From Apostichopus japonicus (Eukaryota > Echinodermata > Holothuroidea > Aspidochirotida > Stichopodidae), in the NCBI RefSeq assembly GCF_037975245.1, contig NC_092567.1, positions 6,384,714 through 6,448,713 of the forward strand: a stretch of 64,000 nt of DNA. Direction: 5' to 3'. The translations under genes were made by a program, and so were the position numbers. Positions 49,435 through 58,066 of this stretch are shown one piece after another. Positions within the stretch are counted from its first letter, which is position 1. Each line of letters begins with the position of its first letter. Below the pieces are notes generated by a model. It saw only the letters and a program-made list of their open reading frames with translations. It had not been told where the DNA came from and did no database searches.

Positions 49435-50835
49435 ATTGAAAATCCAAATATCCAGGTGAGGTTTCCTGTGATGTACGACACCAGTGTCGAGGCAACAACA
49501 GAAGAGGAGAACGTATATGGCTTAAAGACATAATGGTGTAAGATGATATTAAGAGTTTATCCAAGAGTCCAAAAAGCAAAGGAACAAGTGCCATAGAGAA
49601 AAAAGATGGAAGGGTGAGTTTAACTCTTGTACCCAAATGTGTAATGATATTATTTAGATACTTTTCATAACCTGTTTATATATAATATATAAAAAACAGT
49701 CTGGTACATCATTTACGTACAAGCGTCATAAGTTTGGCCAATTTTTTACTGATTTGGGATAATTATAAACATGGTTATTAAGCTTTGAAAAATAACTTGG
49801 TGTTATAGTGCAAAGCTAGTAATTATTTGGTAAAGCTGCTATTACTGGCTGATAACTTGAGGGACCTTGATTTAAATGTTTACCTCCCAATATGTTGATA
49901 TAAAATTTTAATGTTAATGTATGTTCATGATAATGTGAGTTATCATGTGCTATATCTGTATATATGCTTACAGGTATATCATATTTTCTGTTCACAGGTC
50001 AATATTGGTGCAGATTTTGGGCTTCCTGAAGACAAGTGGGAGGCCATTTGTACTTAAGAGAAACACTCTATGTTCGTGAAGACTTTACTGGTGTTGATTT
50101 GGGGTACCAACACTTTGAAAACGAAAGTAGTTGGGAATGCTTGCACACGATTCAACAGTGACAGAGATGCAAAACCGCTGTTGTGTCCCGTACTATGGAA
50201 GGTTAGTCATTATGAAAAGCTTTCAAACAAGTTACCATTTATATTACAAGCTCATGACTTAGTACACAAGTGTACAATATAATTTACTGAATAAGCTGTT
50301 TTTCAGGAGTAAGTAATTTTTTAACACTGACAGAACTATTTATCAGTAGGATTATGCATTCCAGTATCATGAGTTAACAACTGATATCATTTTGGTTGGT
50401 TCTTAATTGCCTTTGAGTTCTGACAGGAAGCCTACAATCAAACTACCATAGTGGTGTAGTTTTTCCAACCAAAAGATTGAGCAAACCCAAATTCTAAACC
50501 AAAAGAATGTTCTTGGTTAGACTGTGATTGCTAGTCCATTCAGGTTGGATACCAACAGAGATAAATATCGTGAGACATTCTAAACCATAGGAAAGTTTGA
50601 CCTTAACTTTCCATGAAAGCGCTCATCTAGCAATGCAAGGGAGTTTGTTAAGTTTTAGGACCACACTGTTACTGTTAATCATGATAAGTCAATTTTTAAG
50701 TGTTCCTACGCTTTGTTTCTTGCAGCACAATTCGTGGAACGTTTGAAAGAAAGCTGCATTACTGAGGAAGCTGCAAGGTTCAGCAAATACATATCCGAGA
50801 AGCTGACGTCAATCGTAAAACAAAGAAGGCCTTAA
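49435..50835 (+). pseudogene. BEN-domain protein gene carried by the composite element, decayed
   Basis: BEN domains are DNA-binding or chromatin modules of about 90 residues. Exon a (ending 49613, AGG|GTGAGT) encodes DDIKSLSKSPKSKGTSAI and joins in phase 0 to exon b (49998-50201, TTCACAG|GTC ... AAG|GTTAGT). Exon b encodes VNIGADFGLPEDKWEAI, a TAA, then FVKTLLVLIWGTNTLKTKVV and FNSDRDAKPLLCP. Exon c (50726-50835, CTTGCAG|CAC) encodes FVERLKESCITEEAARFSKY and ISEKLTSIVKQRRP to TAA. The order I-G...W (start), LWGxxxLxxxSVxG (middle) and FxxxL...I.....R...YI..K (end) is that of BEN domains. The defects are TAA stops at 49539 and in exon b, and a one-base phase mismatch between exons b and c. 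It is probably inactive, or the copy needs a different splice. Confidence 0.6.
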
Positions 50836-50854
50836 AACATTAGTATCATATTAT

Positions 50855-51330
50855 TTTTTTCAATGGTTATTGCTTACCATTAAACGGTCTTTAGTTTTAT
50901 TCAAACTGACAGCATATTGCTGTCACTGACAAGTTAACTTTTCAGAGGAATTTTTTTAGACAGTTCTTTTTTCAAAGTAGGATTAAACCCATATTTATTA
51001 TTATGTTTTAAACAGTTATTGTTTGCCATTATATGGTATTTAGTTTTTTAATTAAATTCAGGAAATGGAAAGTATGTTGCTGTCAATTACAACTTAAGTT
51101 TTCAATGGAGACCTTCTGGACAGTTTTTTCTTGAAAGTGGTTTAACCATGACTATTATAGACTGATGTTGACTTTTACTTGGCAAAGTCATGTTTCCACT
51201 TTTGCCTTATTTTTTTTTTAAAGAACTAACATTTCTAGTAATCAGTATGTACAAATGCCATTAAACAGTATTCAGATTTTTATTCAAACTCCAGAATAGA
51301 CAGTATATTGTCGTCACATATGTGTTCAGT
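50855..51330. repeat. Three diverged ~200-bp repeats downstream of the BEN gene
   Basis: The sequence TTGCTTACCATTAAACGGTC recurs as TTGTTTGCCATTATATGGTA and AAATGCCATTAAACAGTAT (about 50868, 51019 and 51255). Each is followed by a TTTAGTTTT-rich stretch and by AGCATATTGCTGTCA, AGTATGTTGCTGTCA or AGTATATTGTCGTCA. This is probably part of the element's 3' non-coding body. Confidence 0.65.
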
Positions 51331-51954
51331 ATAAATATGCATTACAAATACATGCTTTGTAGGTAAATATTGTTTTTAAGATCTGATTGGTAGCCAATTT
51401 AAGAATGAATTCCTTTCAAAAGGTTACTGTCTGACTAGCTATTATTATTGTCTGCCTAGCATGCAGAATTGCACACTACATAGTTTGGTAATGCTAACTC
51501 TTGAATAACTTTTGTCTATTCAGCTGTAACTTTTATTTTGATATAATGATTGATAAAAAATTAACCTTTATATTGTTTAACAGATAGAGTTTCCTTTCTT
51601 AATTGCCACAGCAATACATGAAATCATTGTTTTAATGAACATATTTAGTTGGTATTTCATAATATATGTAAGTTTTTAATGTGTAATATGAAAGCGGTTA
51701 CTTCAGAAGTTTGCTTTCTTGTTAGACTCCAAATTTATGTTTTCTTTTTCATTGCCCTCAACTTTGCATTATTCTGCAGTACTATACTTTTGCCATTCAT
51801 GTTTGATCCATTAACTTGTCTTAACTTTGTTGGAATAAAATGATATTTTCAGATTTTATTTAACAGTGATTTTTACTCCATCTTCTGGAAGTTCTCCCTC
51901 GCCTTAACTTGCTTGTTAAGTGTTAGACCTACATCATGTGCAACTGTAAAGAGT

Positions 51955-52640
51955 AATTTTAACCTGTTGAAATTCATCGCCACCTGTTTTCACCAGATAA
52001 CTTGTTGAAAACAATTGAACCTGTGGAAAATCCTACTGTTATAACCAGCTTAAAACCTTCCATACATGTTCTTACCTGCTCAAACGTTTTCAATACCAGT
52101 AAAGACATGTTGAAAACAGAACCAGTTAAAACCTGTTACCCCTGTTGAAAACAGTTGAAACCAGTTCATACAGTATGTTATTACCAGTTAATAGCTGTTG
52201 CGCCTGTTGAAGACAGTTGAAACCTGTTATTACCAGTTAATACCTGTTCATGCCAGTTAAAAGCTGTTGTGCCTGTTGAAACTTGTTGAGAACAGTTGAA
52301 ACCGGTTAATACCAGTTAAAAACTGTTATGCCTGTTGAAAACAGTTGAAACCTGTTATTACCAGTTAATACATGTTAATACCAGCTAAAGCTGTTGTGCC
52401 TGTTGAAACCTGTTGAAAACAGTTGAAACCTGTTAATACCAGCTAATACCTGTTAATACCAGTTAAAAACTGTTATGCCTGTTGACAACAGTTGAAACCT
52501 GTTAATACCAGTTAATACCTGTCAATACCAGTTAACACCCGTTAATACCATTTAATACCTGTTATTACCTGTCACCAAATACCAGTTGCAACAGGTACCT
52601 GTTCAAACCAGTTCAACAGGTATTAACTGGAATTTTCACC
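51955..52640. repeat. Right array of CCAGTTAATACCTGTT words with higher-order units
   Basis: About 690 bp are built from ACCAGTTAAT, ACCTGTTGAAAACAGTTG and related words, dozens of copies. A higher-order unit marked by CTGTTRYGCCTGTTGA recurs at about 52202, 52271, 52330, 52398 and 52477, a spacing of 59-79 bp. The outer edge, AACAGGTATTAACTGG then AATTTTCACCTGGGCG, is the inverted counterpart of the left array's edge. Confidence 0.9.
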
Positions 52641-52831
52641 TGGGCGACCATATGAAACTAACTACGGTAGCGGTCACACGTAGCCTACTCACACTACTTT
52701 GTACTATATTCTTATTCGTGGACACAGTGTATCAGTGAGTTAATTATGCTTTTGCAAAGCTATCATGCGCAGTTGCGGTGGGTCGGTCAAGGGTCACGGT
52801 TTTGACGATGTTTCGCGGGTTTTTAGTTGTA

Positions 52832-53060
52832 GATGATGGCGATGGAAGCTCAATTTGCAGTAGCGTTTCATTGGTTCTTAGATTTGTATAGGATTTGTAT
52901 TGTAGGAGGCGTCACGTATTGGAAGAAGCATTCCTGCAAAGACAAGAAGCCGCTGTTCGCCGACAGAGAGCGTGTAGACGCATATTCATTCGTAATACAC
53001 AGCGAAATATTATGGATATGCAAGCCCAGCACGCACTGCTCACGCTAATGTGTATGAGTC
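52832..53060 (+). pseudogene. Possible Harbinger-type transposase N-terminus, frameshifted
   Basis: One frame starts with MMAMEAQFAVAFHWFLDLYR. After a shift near 52895 a second frame continues with EEAFLQRQEAAVRRQRACRR and NTQRNIMDMQAQHALLTLM. The pattern of a hydrophobic start followed by an Arg/Gln-rich helical region resembles N-termini of Harbinger/PIF transposases. No DDE catalytic region follows; it is presumably deleted. The call depends mainly on the neighbouring SANT fragment and the TIRs. Confidence 0.3.
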
Positions 53061-53256
53061 CGTTCGTATCCCTCTTTCGCCATCATTTCCGCACACTTCC
53101 TAAACACCTCCTTATTCATGACGGTGTTTTCCACCATACTCTGTATCTACTCCCCCAAAATATATCAATTAGGCTCAGGACTTCTTGTTGCGCCCAGGTT
53201 TTACCGTGAGTAGTGGCCGCCGTTAGGAGTTGTCTTGTCGAATTGTCCGGAGGTGG
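53050..53256 (-). pseudogene. Harbinger-like SANT/Myb DNA-binding protein fragment
   Basis: On the minus strand, GKTWAQQEVLSLIDIFWGS is followed after a one-base shift by MVENTVMNKEVFRKCAEMMA and KEGYERTHTH, a stop, then REQC. The tryptophan/EVLxLIDIW helix, the NKEVFxKxAxxM helix and GYERTxxQC are the diagnostic parts of the trihelix SANT/Myb-like protein encoded by Harbinger transposons. The 3' half is missing. It faces the transposase remnant tail to tail, consistent with an internally deleted Harbinger. It is disrupted and not functional. Confidence 0.6.
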
Positions 53257-53662
53257 ACTGTTGTGTTGTTTTGTGGTAGAAACCGTACGTGTGCATGTAC
53301 AGTACATGTATTAGTGTACAGTATGCAGTGCAGTGCAGGTTTGTTTTGTTTACATCGTATGTATCTAGGCACGCGTCGCTATGTCAAGGGATTGAAATCG
53401 GGGATTTCCGGCCGAGGTCAGTGGTTATGCTAAAATGCGTATAGTCGGACAACGCAATTGCGGTCACACGCATGGTTATTCCTGCTAACGATGGTCGGAC
53501 CATTGTTAATTCGGGGTTAATGATGCTAATTACCATCTTTAGTGGACGATGGTAGGACGATCGTCAGACCAAAGTAGAGAGCGGTCACACGCAAATTGTG
53601 CCATGGTCGGACCATGGTCGGACCATCGTTATGTCTGAGAAAATGTACGTGTGACCGGGGTC

Positions 53663-54715
53663 TAAAATACCTTAAATGCAGGATACAGTGGGTGTTCCAT
53701 ACGAATAGTTCATGTCTTCTCAATCAATAGGAAATGTCCAATCAAAACGCTTTTAGGAATAATTAGTTAACGGAAGAGATGTAAATGTTGCAGATTATAA
53801 TGATGGGGATTTTTAATCTGATCATTTTTTTTTTGTGATACACCGTTATTGAAAAAATAATTATCCCTCTCGATCAAAATGGTATAAGCAATGCTATATC
53901 TGAAACCTTGAAACGATGTCATAAGAGGGATTTGTCTAAAGTACAGACTAAGGTGATTTAAAATACGACTGGCTGGTATAACAGCCAACACATAGTCATA
54001 TACAGTAGTCTATATTGCTATAGGTATTATGTTGCAGTCGCTAAGGACTAAGACATGCTTAGTTACGTGGATGAAATTGCTTCAGTATGCATAGCTATAG
54101 ATACTTCAAACTAGTCTTGGTGATTATTCTAACTGTAAGATATTGACATAAAATATATATATTTTTGGGTTATTAGATTTGTTTTAAACTGTTACAGATC
54201 AGTGAGCTATGGGTCATTAGTAGGTGATACGGGTCACCGTAGGAAAGAGCGTTAATCTAGGATATGATCTTCATTTTCCCCGACATTCTTGAAATGGGCG
54301 CAATGTTACATGTTGTCAAGTGTCTACTGTACTTCCTGTCAGACTCACAGTATACGTTAGAAACCAAATTTCTGTTGGTGCTGGAAAACTACTTTCCATA
54401 TGTTATTATAAACTGTCCCTTCGCCTCTCTTTCAACGCCTTTCATCTGATATGGGACCATATTCATGTGTTCCTGAGGCAGCCATATCCGTTGTTGTATT
54501 TTATTATTAATGTAACATGAACCTTCTACAATCGTAAATGTTTAAATATTTGTGTGCGCATTAATAAAATGGTAATTCATTTAATCACACGTTTCACTTC
54601 AGAATATTATTCTAATTCAGTAAACTTGAACCCAAATAAAGACAATTGGTCACAACAATCTAAGTATTGCCTAATCATCGTAATGGCACACTTTCTCTGG
54701 TTTGATTCGTAATTT
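53663..54715. other. NLR intron 7, between elements
   Basis: AT-rich sequence with no supportable gene or element. Confidence 0.45.
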
Positions 54716-55400
54716 TTATTAGCTCATACCAGCATGCTGGTGTGAGCTATTGTTACAGTGCGGCGTCTATCACTCTATCACTCTATCATTCTATCACTCT
54801 ATCACTCTGTCCGTCAACAATTGGTAAAACCGCTCCCACTCGCACAGTGTTTGATGGAATTTCATGAAACTTGGACACAAGGACCATTGGGTATAGGGCC
54901 ATGAGAGATGGTCCAAAATTTGGGGTCAAAGGTCACCTGTGGGCCGTAATGGGCCATTTTGTGGAAATACGCAAAATGCTTCTTCTCCTACAGATTCTAT
55001 GGTACAATGTTGAGGGTTTGTCACGATAGTACTATGGAAGTTTTACCTTCAGGGTGTTCATGAATTTGAGATCAAAGATCAACTAGGGGTCTTTTGTGGC
55101 CCGGGCCGCGGCCCTATATTTTCAAATTGCTTCCGTTCGTACAGTGTATGGCCAGTTATAATATAACTTGGTCACAACGTTCCTCGGGATGAGGGTTACA
55201 AGGGGTGTTCGGAAAATTGAGGTCAAATGTCATTTAGGGGGTCATCGGGGGTCATTCTTTGTAATATTTTCAAACATCTCAATCTCCTCAAGATTTTGAT
55301 GGATAATATTCAAAGTTGAACTGATGATTGTTGGAGTGTGTATGAATCAGGTGATGCCTAATAATTTTTGGTCAAAAGTTAATTAATTACAATTAATCCC
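54716..55400. repeat. Dispersed marine-invertebrate repeat with terminal palindrome
   Basis: It begins with an almost perfect 28-bp palindrome at 54721-54748 centred on CCAGCATGCTGG. This is followed by a (CACTCTAT)n microsatellite (54766-54810) and a body containing TTTCATGAAACTTGGACACA, GGGGTCAAAGGTCACC and GGGGTCATCGGGGGTCATT. Sequences of this type, with GTGAGCTATTGTTA followed by short-unit repeats, are dispersed in several invertebrate genomes. No open frame is seen. The right end was not located; G-rich sequence at 55830 may belong to a second element. Confidence 0.55.
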
Positions 55401-58030
55401 CATTGTTTACAAAAACCTGAGCCTTCATCTTTTTGCCAAAGCTCCTTTAATTTGTCTCCCTATCTCTGCAGTGTTTGTTTACAGTTGTGGTTAAGCTCTG
55501 CAGAGGCTGTTAGTGGAATTAAAGCAGTATTGGGAGTTGTTATTAACTGTTGAACTGTAAGCATGAGAGCCCTATAGCCAATCAGCACTTGCCGATTCTT
55601 AGAAGTCTTTGAGCTTGAGGTATGTAAGCAGCCAGCCAAAATTTTGGCAAGGAGTGCTTGTGAAGTTATGTGTGCTCAGGTAGAGGGGAGTTTAATAGGG
55701 TAGGTCAGTGGTATTGTTTGAGCATGGAGCTATAAATAGCTCCATGGTTTGAGAGAGTGAGTAAAATAGGATTTAAAGGGGAAAAAAAGGAATTATAGCT
55801 AGTGGTGTGGCCAGGATTCTGCTAACGGTGGGGGGGGGGGTATCCCTAATGGGCCCAAAATTGGTGGAATCTGAAAAATGGCTTGAAATTTGGTGGGCCA
55901 TAAAGTTTTGTGGGCCCTACTTTTTTAAGCTCGAAAAGGTATGAGCTTCTGCAACATTGGTGCTCTAGTTTAATAAATCAAAGCGATTCTAATTGGGGAG
56001 GGGGCTAGGTCCCCATACTGAAGTAACGACAATTATATTTTAAGATAAATTTGCAATTGTTCAACGACGAGGAGTTATTTCTCCAGGATGTATATATGTG
56101 TCGTACAATACACATTATACGTTAGAAACCTTGTGACGAAGTTGGTACAAATAAATGAAAATAAATGAAGTCTCCCTTCCACGCTCGTAATCCGGCACTT
56201 TCGTCCTATTTCCTAATTATTGTTGTCCTTCTTTCTCTGCATGTAGACCCCTATATGCTCTCCTTATAGAAGTTATTGTCTTGTGAATCAATGATGTATT
56301 CTTAATTTTAAGATAGAGAATATTCAGACAGATAAAAACATATAAAGCGAAATGAATCTACCGTGCTTCCATTGTCTCTCTTCCACACCGTCTCAGTCAA
56401 AAATGTTTCGTTGGTAAATATATCGATGGATAATTTTCATCTCTAGAATCTTTACGTCTGACGTCACTGCACGCAGCAATACAACGATCATTAAATGTGA
56501 CTCAGTTCTAGTATTTTGAGTTGTATTAGGATTTGAGGAATCCATATTGATTATATGTCATTATTTATTTATATTAATGTATATATACGTGACTGATATG
56601 AATATGTGGGTCCAAGCAGGCTTATATATGAAAGGACGTATCTGAGTTTAACTTGAAACTAACAAATGGATTATTTTAGGTAGGTTTCATCAACTTGATG
56701 TACTTAAACATACTAGGAAAATTAAAGGAGAGGTGAACTGCTTAAATGTTTAACGAAAAAATAAATTGAAGGTTTTTATTTTATATTGAAGAAACGTTGT
56801 TGTGTTCCACCCTCTGTATGTACAGTACTATGAATAAGCATCAGCATTATGATACAAATAAAGTCAACGGTGAATCTGAACTAATAATGGTTTTAAAATA
56901 TTTGTATTATTCCTTTCGTCATTTGAATAACGGCTAAATCTAATTTAAACTAAATAGTATCTCGAAGGAGCTTGGGCCCGAGTGGGAGTAGAGTTTTTTA
57001 TAGTATAAGAAACACTCTGATGTAGTTGAGTCCAATTATTCCTTATTCCGAGCCGAGTCCGGGACTACTTGGTTCGAGTATGGTACTCTCGAGTTCGAAC
57101 AGAGATCTGTAGAGTATATGAGCAACCCAAACCAAGTCCAGCTATAGACATAGCAATAACGGCTCACGCGATACTAATAGACACACAGGGATTATCGATT
57201 ACATAAACCCACTCTAAATATTCCTTAATTTACAGACCGTCGCTTCCTGGTCTAAATGTTGAACAGAGAGAGTCAACTATTGTAGAACTGATTATGTGCG
57301 CATGTAAAAACTTCCAATTAAACATACGCACACCCAGGATTAATTTAGAAAGAAAGCAATCTGTGCAGGGATTATTATATTTCATGATATTATTCAATGT
57401 TAACATTTCTAGACTAGTCTATTTAATCCTCCCCTTTTGTGTCTCTTATTTTATGTGTTCATCATACAACTGAATTTTCCAAACGTTCATGGAAATCTCT
57501 ACACGATCAACAATACGATAGAAACAGACCATCTAAGACGAAAAGGAGGGGTGTAGGGGGGGGGGGGACTAATATGATGATTTGTGGGCTAACCAATATT
57601 TTGCTTTAGTTTTGCCATTACGTCGATCCAACCACGATATACTGGAGTCTATCTTTGAATGATGCCATATTTTCCCTTCTCATGAGAAGTTCATCGTTAT
57701 GACGTCACTCAGTGTTTGATGACGTCAATCAGTTTTGATGACGTCACTCAGTGTTGATGACGGGTTTAAAACTAACTATGTCTTCCCTATAACGCTGATG
57801 TTTATATTCATGTTATTAATTCCGTGCATTTTACATTGACGAGTCTGTCTCCTTTATTGACTTTAGTGTGTTCAATACAGATGTGCGTTTACCTGCAAGG
57901 AATAGTTTACTGTGATATTTGTAAAGATATATCATTGTAACTTATATATATATTTTGCTTCGCCATATTATGTTTTCCTGAAATTCATTTTCAAAATCTC
58001 AGGAATATATAATATATTTCTTCCTTTCAG
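55401..58030. other. NLR intron 7, last part
   Basis: G runs occur at 55830 and 57558. The segment 56570-56670 resembles 45020-45120. Three TGACGTCA words at 57700-57746 precede the exon 8 acceptor. No gene is supported. Confidence 0.45.
57698..57758. promoter_or_regulatory. Triplicated TGACGTCA (CRE-like) cluster
   Basis: TGACGTCA occurs at 57700, 57720 and 57739 within GATGACGTCACTCAGTG-like units of about 20 bp, with a fourth decayed unit (GATGACGGG). TGACGTCA is the consensus palindrome bound by CREB/ATF bZIP factors. Whether it acts as an enhancer cannot be told from sequence. Confidence 0.4.
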
Positions 58031-58066
58031 GCCTGTGACGGAAATGGCAATCTACCAGGAGAAGAG
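58031..58066 (+). CDS. NLR gene exon 8 (36-nt micro-exon)
   Basis: The acceptor is TTCCTTTCAG and the donor is GAAGAG|GTAAGA, phase 0 on both sides, 12 codons: ACDGNGNLPGEE (aa 736-747). The strong polypyrimidine tract and consensus donor make this 36-base exon credible. It can be skipped without shifting frame, as can exons 9 and 10. Confidence 0.5.

Larger units (their letters stand above)
47320..53662. mobile_element. 6.3-kb composite DNA element with perfect 17-bp TIRs, BEN-domain gene and Harbinger-like remnants
   Basis: GACCCCGGTCACACGTA at 47320-47336 is exactly complemented at 53646-53662. Related GCGGTCACACG words recur as subterminal repeats at about 52672, 53451 and 53580, together with ATGGTCGGACCAT words. 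A second inverted pair lies inside: CGCCCAGGAGAAAATTCC at 47377 against the complement of 52625-52655. This suggests that a BEN-carrying element of about 5.3 kb inserted into a Harbinger-like element of about 1.1 kb. The contents are two arrays of CCAGTT/AACAGG words, a BEN-domain pseudogene (plus), a SANT/Myb fragment (minus) and a possible transposase N-terminus (plus). Target duplications are unclear (TA-like on both sides). It lies inside NLR intron 7. Confidence 0.6.

Noticed and set aside
49376-49636. 86-codon minus-strand frame
   Set aside because: It lies opposite the BEN gene exon, whose plus-strand frame has splice sites in phase with the next exon.
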